Below are positions 1 to 12,200 of a stretch of 64,000 nt of DNA, in pieces. How positions within the stretch are numbered: position 1 is the stretch's first letter; every line of letters begins with the position of its first letter. Both the position numbers and the translations under genes were made by a program. This stretch comes from Sinotaia quadrata (Eukaryota; Mollusca; Gastropoda; Architaenioglossa; Viviparidae): the NCBI GenBank assembly GCA_028829895.1, contig CM054180.1, positions 90,335,135 to 90,399,134 of the forward strand, in the 5' to 3' direction. The notes under the pieces are model-generated. The model saw nothing but the letters and a program-made list of their open reading frames with translations, had not been told where the DNA came from and searched no databases.

Positions 1-206
1 AGATTATAGTCACCGCACAGTGCGTGGCGGACACTGATGAACAACAAACAGGTCCTGTGTAGTACTAACAAGCCAAGGGGCTGAATAAAGTTGTGACAGT
101 GGAGACGTGATGTAGACGATAGCGATACACTACACTGATGTTCCCCAATGTTTTCTGCCTTTGTTCATAAACCCTGTCCCTTTGTGGTTGGTGGTGACAC
201 CAATGG
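1..206. other. unassigned left edge
   Basis: I see no gene or repeat match here. The sequence differs from the start of the LTR family seen from position 207 on, so that LTR is truncated or interrupted at its 5' side. Confidence 0.4.
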
Positions 207-734
207 TTATGATTTATGAGAACAAGACCAGTCAATGGGCTGAGATCAAAATGTTTACCTGCTGTAGAAGATTTTATTCTCTGATCACTTGAATTTGAAG
301 TAGCAAAGAAGAAGTCTGGTCTTGAAAGGCAGCCGTTAGCTTGATGTTGAGTTAACTGACTGGTTGAGAGAGAATATGGACTTTGGAATATTTCATGCAC
401 TTTCACTACTGACGAGTTATACTCGTTTTTTAAGTAGAGATGTACTCTGTGAGTTGACTTTTATTTCTACTAGTGTCTGAACTAGGCTGCTCACATGTAG
501 TTTGCTAGACACTTGACACTGTTTTGATATGCTGTATTTATTATGCTGTGTGAATGTATTGGGCTAATAAATACCGTTGCAGGAAACTGTAAGTTGAGAC
601 TGGAATGTAAATAAGAATAGAGTTATAAAGTGATAAACTGGAAGCTTAGATTTGTTCTCTGATTACATTTTGCAGAGACAAGTAAGCTTTTCTGTTTTCA
701 TTTCAACATTTGATTTGAACCTCCTGGTTTACCA
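207..734 (+). mobile_element. LTR family A, copy 1 (5'-truncated)
   Basis: This stretch aligns by eye with 3708-4373 and with the reverse complement of 49725-50446. Shared blocks include a 'gggctgagatcaaaat'-type block, 'gttaactgactg' and 'attgggctaataaata', plus the tail 'cctggttta'. About the first 240 bp of the family are missing. It abuts a broken hAT transposase at about 737, as though inserted into it. Confidence 0.6.
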
Positions 735-736
735 TT

Positions 737-1899
737 ATGATGACTGGTGAGCACAGAGGACTAGCAACACTTGTCTGCAACAAAGTCAGTGAAGAGGGGG
801 GTAAAGCTTTTAAACTTCACTGCATCATTCACCAACAAGTTCTTTGTGCCAAACATCTTAGGTGTGATCATGTTATTAAGCCAGTAATAAAAGCTATAAA
901 CTCTATTTGCTCTAAAGCCCCGTTTCACTGCCAGTTTCAGCAGTTTCTTCTTAACATCCAGGGTGAATATGGAGATGTTGTGCATCACAATGACGTAAGA
1001 TGGCTCAGTCGGGGGACAGCACTTCAGCGCTTCTATTCATTTAAAAAAGAAATTGGACAATTCATGGAAAATAAGGGACAACCAATTCCAAAACTATCTG
1101 ATCCTGCTTGGCTGGCAGATTTTGCATTTTTAGTTGATGTTACAAGAATTCTGAACATGCTTAACACAAGTCGTCAAGGGCAGAATGCAATGGTAAGCCT
1201 ATTATATTCACACATCAAGGCCTTTGGGAATAAGCTGCAACTTTTTCAAAGGCAACTGTCTCAAATGCAGCCTAATATCACACATTTTCCCTAACTACAG
1301 GAAATCATGACAAGTTTTCTACAAAGAAACTTCAATGAGCAAATGCAGAGGTATGTCGCAGATATCATATTCCTGGCTGATGAGTTTCAAAGGCGCTTTC
1401 AGGACTTTGCAGCTATTGAAATGGAAATCATGCTTTTTCTTCACCTTTCTCTGTGGACCCTGATGATGCTCCAGGCCACCTGCAACTGGAACTCATTGAG
1501 TTGCAAAGTCATGCTGAATATCGCAGTAAGCACCAACATCTCTCTCTCAGTGACTTTTACCGTCAGCTGGATAAAAACAGATTCCAAGAGAATCGAACAT
1601 TTGCTAAGAAAATGCTCAGCTTGTTTGGCTCGACATACTTGTGTGAGCAGACATTCTCAGTTATGTATGAGGACGAGTGACTCTCACCTGCTTGATATCA
1701 TACGTTTCAAAACCAGTGGCAGTGAGCCTGACCTCACCTATTTACTGCAGTCAAGATCTCAGTTTCACCCTTCACATTAAAACCTTGCAATAAAAACTTC
1801 TCAACGTATGTCATTTTTGTTTATTAGCTGAATCTGGCCCCCACATATTTTTACTTCATGGATTATGGCCCTCTTTGCAAAAAGTTTGGACACCCTGGA
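737..1899 (+). pseudogene. hAT transposase relic (GTF2IRD2/SCAND3-like)
   Basis: Conceptual pieces in three frames follow the order of hAT transposases. MTGEHRGLATLVCNKV, KLHCIIHQQVLCAK and HHNDVRWLSRG come from the catalytic region. QRNFNEQMQRYVADI precedes KKMLSLFGSTYLCEQTFSVM, the C-terminal dimerisation motif, and then LLDIIRFKTSGSEPDL. This is the arrangement in the domesticated human GTF2IRD2 and SCAND3 proteins. Stops and frameshifts near 1294, 1440 and 1678 make it non-coding. A hAT-type terminal inverted repeat, aaagtttggacaccctg, ends at about 1899. The 5' half is cut off where LTR family A begins. Confidence 0.85.
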
Positions 1900-2106
1900 A
1901 TTACATACACTGACAAACACTGCTGAAGAAGTGTGAAAAAGTAAAGTTTTACTTTAGAAATGAGTTATAAAAGTGGGACAAGACAAAGAAGAAAGAAGAA
2001 TAAAAGTGATTGTTTTTTGAAAAATAAAAGTCAGTTAAGAATGTACAAGGCTGTTTTTTAATCTAAATTAGTGACAAACTTCAAAGACTGAGTGCTTGCT
2101 ACATAC

Positions 2107-2177
2107 CAAGTACTTCCTGTCTACGTAAATTCTGAAACTCTTCCAAGCGCACTCTGTACCAGCTGTCCTCCTCAAGT
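2107..2177 (-). CDS. LRSAM1: LRSAM1 exon, coiled coil (last in window)
   Basis: The 71-nt exon encodes LEEDSWYRVRLEEFQNLRRQ and then EVL. It needs two bases from the preceding exon and leaves one. The acceptor is atatcag and the donor is gtatgt. The LEEF-x-LRRQEV pattern resembles the human QEETESLRRRDV stretch. The gene continues beyond the left edge. Confidence 0.82.
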
Positions 2178-5100
2178 CTGATATTTAACAAAACAGAAAA
2201 AAAAAATCACACACTATAATTTAATTGAGTTCATTATTATACAAACGTTATAAATTGTAATAATCAATGTTATAGGTGTTTTGCGATTTTTAGGGGAGAA
2301 AGAAAGATGTGGATAATGGCAGAAAAAAAGAAGCTTATTTTTGGGGTCTTTGTGATGTGAAGCTTTCGATTATGCAATAAACTATGCAAAAGAAAGAGAA
2401 GAACTAGAAATAAAAAAGGAACATGAAAGAGAAGAAATAGAAATAAAATGAAAGGAAAATGACAAAAGGCTAAAGATTGAAAGAGAGATAGCATTTGCCC
2501 AGTTAGAAGACAATGATCTTGGATTAAATCAACTGAAGATACAGGAAGATAGCCTAAAGATAAGTGAGAGGGCAGCTAAGGTTCAAGAAGCGAACATAAA
2601 ATTTAATTTTTGTTCCTTCAATAGGAAAGAGGAAAATATTGAGGATTATGTGCTAAGCTTTGAACAGTGTGCTGTAAGATTAGGCCTACCAAAAAATTCA
2701 TGGTTTAACCATTTAGTGGCAGGAATGAATAAATGCACTCAATAGCTTAGTTTAGGAGACTAAATGTCATCTACCTTGGATTAACATTGTTATTGTTTAA
2801 CTTATTAAATTTCTTATTTCTTGTTGAAACACTTATTTGTAGTTAATTTCTTATGCAATAGACCAAAATAGGTTTGGGTGGGGGTGAATGAGTTGGAAGA
2901 AAGATTGAATGCATAATTAATTATAATTGTTTTAACGTTCCCAAACCGTGCTTTGTACGCAAGTTTGTCTGTCTGAGAATTTGTCTGACTCAACTACAAG
3001 TAGCAAATTTTAGGAGACTGAAGGATGAACTTGAGCAACCAGTCTGTTCAGAATAAAAGTGTGAATTTATTTCATTTTAAATTCTAAAAATTTCTGAGCA
3101 GGGTCTTAAAATAAATACTGGACACGTAACACAGACTAAGGCTGAATGTGAGGGCGAAAAAGATCTTTCTCAGAGCAGCAAAACTGACAGATGATTCTCT
3201 AGAGAAATTTCAAGAGAAGACCAAACTCTAAGAATCATACCTTTCTAAATCTTCCATGATTTCTGATTATGATTTGCAACTGTATCTTCTTAAGTGTAGA
3301 GACATAAAGGGTCATATCTCTAACTTATAACAATGGAAATTATAGTGATTTCTTGTGATAAATTGTGCTTATATTTCTTTAAGTGTGGAGACATAACTGG
3401 TCATGTCACAACTTGTAATAAGAGAAAGTAACTTGATATTTGATGTTTTAATGCTCAGTGATTATTGAGACATGTAAATCTATATTATCTTGATTTCTCA
3501 AATGTATTGAATTAATTATGTGTATGTCTTAATACCGACAGAATTTTTTTTGCCTATTATAAATATTTATGTGTATGTCTTAAAACCAACACAGAACTTT
3601 TGTCATTTGTTTTTAAAAGGTAAAAGGTTCACTGATAATGTTTGAAATTTACTCCTAATAGAGTAGGTGTTAACATGATGGTTAACATCTCCAAACAGAG
3701 GGGTGTATGTGGTGGAATAAATTTGTTTATTCCTATTTCTAAACTTGTTATAAAAATTGTTAAATTGTCAAAGTGACTCATCCCTAGGCACTCCTTATGA
3801 TGGTTTTTTTGTAAGTGTCAAAGTTGGAAGTAAACAACTCAGGTGGAGATTATGCTAGATGCAATCCAAACCAGTTCCAACTGGACAAGTAGTTTTTTTT
3901 CTGACTAATAGTCTCACACTTGTTCAAAACAAAGACCAAATGTTTCTTTGTTGAAGAAGTACTCTATTCTAATCACTTTGAATTTGAACATAACTCTAAT
4001 CCAGTCATAAAGGTGATTGTTAGCTTACTTTAAGTTAACTGACTAATAAAGAAAGAATGGATTTAGAATATTTTTGTATGTTTGCTATTGATCTAAGATT
4101 TGAACTGGAGAACGCATTATGTATTTGAACCATTATTTCTCTGTTCACTAATTTGATTACATTGCACATTATACTTGTGAATTTTGATCGATGCTATATT
4201 TTTTATACTGTATGTGTATTGGGCTAACAAAACTGTTGCAGGATTTGTAAGTTGAGAATGTATGTAAGAGAGAAAGAAATTTTAGAGATGAAATACACCT
4301 CAAATTTACTGCTGCCTTAATTTGAATTTTACAGAGAAAAGCAAGCCCTTTTCCTTTCACTTCAGGTAACAGTGACTACTGTACTAGATTATGTTGGTGT
4401 GAGAATCCAGTGTTATTGTCAAAGTTATCAATAAATGCTTGCTGTAAGTTGATTCCTGTGAATTCTGTTCAAGAACCAATACAGCAGAGATTTGTGGCCT
4501 GAGTTTGGTCTCGAGAATTCATGAAGATTATTCTGAACATTCCTCACTGTGTGCTTGAGTAGCTCACATGAAAATTCAGAAACATTCCTCCTGATGTGCT
4601 TGATAGCGCACATGAAATTCTATATGATTCTTCATGGTATGCTTTGTGAGTGCATCAAGGATTCTGGAACAGTTGTGTAATGAGCCTAGAAGGGGCACAT
4701 ATCAATGGAATAAGAAAGACAGTGACTTGTTGCAAACCACATAATAGTGAACACGTGCCGGCAACAGCCACCATCTTTGAAAAGTTATGTACGTTGACTT
4801 TAATTATTTCTCTGAAACTCCACTCTCATTTCCAGGATGATAGCCATGAACTTGGTTAAATTGACTGCTAATGTCTATGCTAGGATAAATTGAACAATTG
4901 TAGTGAAGGGTTAAAAGTTAAAAAAATAAATAAATAAAAATATTACTATAAATTCAAATATTTGCCATAATGTATGAGGGAAAATAAATTCAAAGTTTAT
5001 TTCTACAACCAAAAAAATAAATACCCTTTTTCTTTTGTGTATATTTATATACTGTCGCAAGACAAAACATACCAAATGCATCAACAGTTAAAATCAAAAT

Positions 5101-6246
5101 ATAATATCAAATTAAAGTTAAAAAACTGAATCACAAAAATTTATTCACAGAAATTATATCATTTTAAGACAATAGTCATTCTAGTTGAGAAACTGAATGA
5201 CAAAAATTTATTCACACGAATTATATCATTTTAAGACAGTAGTCAAAAAACTGTTACAAAGCATGAAAAATCTGCGATGGAATAACTAACAAAATATCAA
5301 GGAGGACAACAGAATAATCATAAACAGTCAATATAAAAAGTCAACCATTCATATTTAGGACAAGTAGATTTAATCTCACTGATGGCCTTAGGGTCAAGGG
5401 CAATCTGCTGCTAAATTTATTTCTTGAAGATATCATCTCCTTGGATAAACTATTATCCACTCTGTTCTTATGTATTTCCAGCATCAAGCATATCTAATGC
5501 CTGAATTTCTGGATAAATGTCCATATAATCAAAATGATTTTTTATCCACATAACATTTTAATGATTAAAAATACTAATGATTGTGATACACCAGTTATAC
5601 ATCCCTTAAAAATTCAGATAGTATTTCTTTTGAGAATATTATTATAATAGTAATCAAACTTCTGAATCATTTTACTTTGTATTAATTAAGATCAGACTAA
5701 AAATGGATCACATAAATATTACTGCCAAAATATAGTATAATACTCATTTAATAATTCATACATTAAATGTTGCCAATCATTACATCTCATTACAAAACAA
5801 AATTTATATTATAGCTTCTAAAGGTGAAGGATAATGCAAATAAGATAAAAGTGCTAAACACACTTTGTAATATAAAACAATATAAAGCACTATATGTACT
5901 ATATTTTTCATAGAGGGGATGGTGTGACCTCTTGAATGAGAATTTTAAAATTATTTCAACAGGACATTTATATTCTGTATGTGTGCATGCTTGTGTGTGC
6001 ATGTGTGTGTGTTTGTTGTTTGGTTTTTCTATTTCTTTTTTTTTCTTTTTCTTTTTTTTTAGGCAGTATGACTTCTGAAGTGAAAAAGAGAAAACTCACT
6101 GTTTTCTTTGCAATTTTTCTAACAATGCTTCAGTCTTTTTTGCTTTATCATTCATGTCAAGCAAACTTGACAAAAGATCTCCTGCCTGCTTCTCCACTAC
6201 AACATAACAAGGCATTTATTTATTCACACAATATAATAATAGTTTA

Positions 6247-6284
<38 letters not shown>

Positions 6285-9200
6285 GATCATTACAAACAAT
6301 ATCTGTTTCTAGATTAAAACATTAAAAATTGTATGAGTTTATGTAAAATAATAATTAATAAAAATATTACAAATTAATGATTTACTAAAGCAGACATCAA
6401 ATTATCAACTCTCTAGCGAAAATACTTTTTGAAATATAATTAATTTAGTGTAATTTGCAATCAACATTCTTTAGATACAATTTGTCAAGTTCAGTACAAA
6501 CTACAAGTAAAATATAAACCAAGCCGATCAACAGTGCAACATTTTAAATAACATTCTCACAGATAAAAAAAAAATTAGAAAATGGAGAATTTAAATTTCA
6601 GTTTATTATAAATTAAAAAGAAAACATGCTTTTGTTTCATAAAATTACTTACAAAACACACCTAATTAAAATATTCTTGGCATCATAGCATATGCAAATG
6701 ATGAATAAAGTATATCCAGAGTGCATATTATTAAATTATTTGCTATACAGTTAATGCCTGGGAAAAAAAATAGGCATTAACTACATAGAAAATAATTTAA
6801 TAATATGCAACAACATTGAAGAAACTATTTGAAGCTAAAAATGACAATTTCAACAAATTATAATCAAAAACAGCAGTAACCATATGATACACAGAAAAAC
6901 GTTAAAAAAAGAAAATGGTCATAACTCTAAAACTACACACCATACAGACTTTGGTTCACATATCAAAGTGATCAGAAAACTAAATATAAATAAAGATAAT
7001 TTAAGTTTATTAATTTATTTAATTTACATTTTAAATTTTATTATACAATTTCTATTTATAAAGAAAATGAAAATAGATAAATTGTCACATCTCTGAAACT
7101 AATCATAACACAGTTATGGTTCACATATTCAAATTATCAGCAGAATGTTATACAACAGTTTTGTGCAACATTTTATTTATTTTAATATTTTATAATATAA
7201 AATTTAATATTTAATATCTTAAACATATTAAAATTGTAAGCTTGTTTTAAAGCACTCTATATTAATACATATATCAAAGATATATAAAGATGTTGAACAT
7301 ATGCTATTACTAATTTTAACCCCTCTAAAAAAATCAAGCCATATTTTTTTTTCTGAAGGTTTAATGACCAAGTATTGAATCACCAAAAATGTAGATGAAA
7401 ACTTTTTTGTTAAAACAGTACTCTCTCTATCCATGTGTGCATGATTTAAAGAAACAGTACTGATATATTTATGTAGTTACAATATAGACTCTGAATAAAA
7501 GATCATTTCATTTCTGTTTTAATTATTTCAAATCATGAATATGCACAATAAGATAACACACATATAAAATAGGCAAGCAGTAACAACAATATATGTATAA
7601 AAGTCTTGAACAGAGGTAGTGTACTTAATCCCAGTAGCTTCATATTCATAAAGAAAAATAAGTACACAGTTTATTATTATTACTATTATAATAGTCACAG
7701 AACATGCTTTTAAAGTTTTATAAACAGAAAATTCTTCTTGTAAAGATCTAAAGTTCATAACATTGGATCTCTTCAGTGTTATTGCCCCATTTAAAAACAA
7801 ACTTAGCATCTATTTCATGCTATCACCCATTTAAAAATAGTCTTATTTTTCTAACCAGAAATGTAAAGATAAAAGAGACAGCAACTACTACTACTAATAA
7901 TAATAAAGTGAAGGCAAAAGTACATACTTGCTCAAAAGTTAAAAGGACTCAAAAATGTTTAACCCTCAGGTTTCACTCTTCAAAATAAAGTAATATATCA
8001 TGCAAGAAATATAAAGCTTGCTCAAAACATTCAGTAAGATTAATTTATAGTTTAAATAATCTGCTGCCTTTATTATTTAAGCTTATTCCTCATTTATGCA
8101 ATGCTAAAGAAATAAAAGATCACTAAGCTAGATATTAGCAGAAGCTGAAAATTAATTTTAAAATGGCGGGTCGGGGGGGCAGGGGGAATGATATTCAAAT
8201 TAAAAACAATATGAAAAAAATAATTTGTAAAAAGTGCATGCAAAATACAAACAATAAAATAAATATCTTTGTGCTATAGTAAATGCAATGTTTAAAAGAA
8301 TTAAAACATTTCACATGCTTAATATTTTCTAATGTTTACATATGTTAACATCTAGAGTAATGTTTACATATTTTAACATCTAGAGTTGTCTTTTTTATAT
8401 TTCCTTATTTAATTATCAATATTATAAATCTATTTTTTCTAATAAAAAAAATTATTATCCATTACTAAAATACAAACAATAAATAAAATAATATCAGCAA
8501 ATATAATCTGCATTTTTAAATCTAATTATTTCAAGAAAATAGCACACTCCCAATTTTTGTGAAAGTTATGCAAAGACTGGCCTATATTCAAGCTAGCAAC
8601 GTGGTAACTCAGAGAAAATTCAATAATTCTACTTGAAAAATAAATATATATATTTTAAAAAGATTGTTGAAAATGAGAGTAACATTAATTAATAAATGCT
8701 TAGAAATAGATCTTTCCTCTAAGAGGTTTCAGTTGATCGTACATGATTGAAAATTGGCCTTAGCAGTGCAATATTTATCATGTCTCAGAAATGAAAGAGG
8801 CAGGAAGAGTGCTAAAGATTTTCAATTTATCAAGAACTTGCATTATATCAGGTCTTTGGAAAATTGTTGAAATGCTGAATAAAATGATATTTTTCCATGA
8901 TTTTGTGGTAAATATTTGATTCCTCAAAATTGTCTTGAACATTTTACTTTAATTTCTTTTCCTCTTGTTCTTCACAAACAAATGTGGAAAAAAAAATAGT
9001 GTCAAGCGTTATCTCTCCCCTTTTTAACTGACCAATCAGAATTTATGTTACAAATCCATGAATTTGACTTGTTAGGCGTGACTGTTCTCATGGTAAATTT
9101 CCAGCATAACCATAAGGTACTTTCATCAAAGTTTACAGATTCAATAATAAAGTTCAGAAGAAAAACAACATACTTTAAAAAATGAAACATAGCTCTTTAT

Positions 9201-12200
9201 TTTATATTAAAATAGTTCAGGTTAAATATAATGAAAACTGCTGTACGATAATTTAGTAAATTTGCATGTGAAGTGCATTTGTCTCCACATGATGCTGGGA
9301 GTGCCTACAAGTACAGTGATTTAAAACTAAACTGTGTATTTTTTATTCTTCATAATCATTTTAATGATAATGCTGCATCACAAAAAAATTTTTTTGAAAG
9401 TTGTCTAAGATTTTTCAACTGATTTAAAACAATTTTGCACTGCTAAATTTGAAAATGACATCCGTTTTTTTAAATCAGGTCAGGTTTTTTTTATCTAAAT
9501 CGATTTTTAAAAATCTGATCTTATAGCTAAATCAGTTATATTCTGTAACATTATTAGGCAATTTTTGTTAATATTTCTCTTCCAAAATAGGTTTTTAAAT
9601 TAAAAAAATTTATTTAAATTTTATAAATCGTTTTCTAACACAATTTATTTATTAAATGTTACAAAAGTTGATTAGTGTACATTGAATAGTAGAGATTGAT
9701 AATGGTAAGTACATATAAATTCAATATTAGGTCCTCATTGTTCAAAATTCAGGGCATGAACTTCCATCTCTTTGAACTTCTAGAATGCTCAGCAGTAGGA
9801 ATGTCTAAAGAGAGACCAACAGTAATCAGCCATCATGACTGCATCCCAGCGTCCCTGATACCTGGTTTCCATCTCTTTCATATCCTGATGAAATCTCTCC
9901 CCTTGCTCATCGCTCATTGATCCCAGATTTTCAGGAAACCGATCCATATGTGAGAATAAGTAATGTATTTTGATGCTCATGTTGCATCCAAGGTTTCTGA
10001 AAGCAGTCAGCATATTGGCAACAAGCTCTGCATAGTTCCTGGCCTTATTGTTGCCAAGAAAGTTTTTTCACGACCAGAACAAAAGCCTTCCACGCTTCCA
10101 GTTCCACATCATTCATTGAGTTTTCAAACTCTGGATCTCTGATTAACTTACGGAGTTGTGGACCATCAAAAATGCTAGCTTTCAACTTTTCAATGATCAA
10201 CCCTGGAAAAGCATGGCACAAGTAAGCGAAACAGACACCATCCTTGTCCAGAGCTTTGGTGAATTGTTTGATTAAGTCAAGCTTAATGTGCAGCGGTGGG
10301 AAAAGTATCTTGTCTCTGTCCACCAGAGGGTTGTTTATGAGGTTCTTTGTTTTGCAAGGTACCAATTCCTCCTGTACATGCCAGTCCTGCTTCGTGTAAT
10401 GCTGTGCTTTGTCCCTACTATCCCACATGCACTGAAAGTACGGGTACTTGGTGAATCAAGACTGTTGTCCCAACAAAAAGTTTACCATCTTCAGGTCAAC
10501 ACAAAGTAACCATCCATGCTGATCATAATGAATTTTTTCCAGCATGTACTTCACCGCTTCATACTTCAGTGTAGTCGAGTGAGCTAGAGGTATAGAGGCA
10601 AACTGATTATCATTGTGTAGCAGAACACATTTCAGTGAACGCTTGCTGCTGTCAATGAACAATCTCCAATCTTCAGGTTTATTACTGTGGCACTCCAAGC
10701 TTGTGCAGAAGCTGCGCAATATCTGTACAGTACACCAGGTCCTTCTCTGTAGAGAAAAAACTGAGATACTCTTGATGTCTGTTGCGGTAGAAGGTGATGC
10801 GAACACTGTCAGAAAGGACGTTTTTTTCCCTCAATCTGGATACCAACAGTTCAGCAGATGACTTTGACAAGCTGAGATCATGAACTAGATCATTTAGCTC
10901 CTTTTGCGAAAAAGGATTTGGAACATCATCATCAAGAACCACTAATTCTTCTTCTTCATATTCTTCAACACTAGAGAAATTTTCTTCACTAATATCAGTA
11001 GGTTCTCCAGGGAAAGGTACTGGAATTTCATTACAATGAGCTACTGGACGACGTGCTGATTCAAGATCAGGATACTTAAGGCTGCTCCAATTCTGTTAAT
11101 GCCAGTCACATCAATAGCAAAGAAGTATCAGTCAGTGACATGGTTTGTCTTCTCGCCAATTCCATTTCATTACGAAAAAATATCATTTATATCAATTATT
11201 CAAAAATTAGCTTATGTAACCCCTTCATAAATATTTAAAGAAATAAGAAAGAATTTTACATCATATAAATAGAAAATACCTTTATATGTAAAAAAAAATA
11301 ATGTCGCAATAGATTAAAACGTTGATCAAAAATAGCTCAAAAAGTTGACCTGATTAAACAAAACCGATGTCATTTTTGGATCCAGCACAATAAAACTGTC
11401 ATAAATCCGTCAAAAAATCTTAGACCGCAAATTTGTTGTTGCCCAGTGTAATGAATCAGCAAAATAAGTGCTGACAGATTACTGTTTTATTCAGTAAAGC
11501 AATAATCCACAAACAATTCATAACTAAATCATAGTAACATAATCATAATAACATAATTTGTATTCAATCTGCAATGTATTGTTATCTAAAGTACATTTTA
11601 TTTCAGTGCTTATAATATTTATGCTTCTAAATTACCAACAATAATTCTGGTCAAAGAAAATTACTTGATTTTAATTCTTTTTTTACAATTTCAAAAGTGT
11701 TATTTTTGATAGAAAAATTTAAAAATTTGGAAAGATTATGAACTTTGTGTTTATAATACTAATAAATGAAGTCCACAAATGTATATTTTATTTTTGTATT
11801 ATACCTTCTTTTAAACATACATTGAAACAAAAGGTATAATCTAAATAACTACATACTCTAGCAAAAATATGGTTCTTCCGGGTCCATGTTGTACACTAAA
11901 TGCACAGCTTTTCTTCATTCCTCAGTGTATTACAAATGACACATCAGAACTGAGTTTGATGCAGGTTCTAGGTTATATACTATGGTTATGTAAAATTTAT
12001 TGTGCAGTTTCTCAATTTAATAAAGAATTTTCATATAACATTAGTTATTAGTGTGGCAAGGTTTCTGTCTGCTGGTTGCTAATTATTAATTTATGCTATT
12101 TATTCATAATTAATACCCATAAACAATAATTCTCTCATGCAACCAACACACACAGTCACCCGACAGGGGTCTTTTGTCTTTGCGGTCACAAGAGCGACTA

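Larger units (their letters stand above)
4374..9389. other. intron, AT-rich, no gene seen
   Basis: I see no coding signal. It holds a pair of 55-bp direct repeats (5124-5178 and 5191-5245), a GT-rich and pyrimidine tract (5975-6060), an AT microsatellite (6253-6282) and a pair of direct repeats of about 28 bp (from 8331 and from 8359). ORFs here are short and composition-driven. Confidence 0.6.

Noticed and set aside
65..406. 113-residue minus-strand ORF
   Set aside because: It overlaps the LTR family A fragment on the other strand, and other copies of that LTR do not keep the frame.
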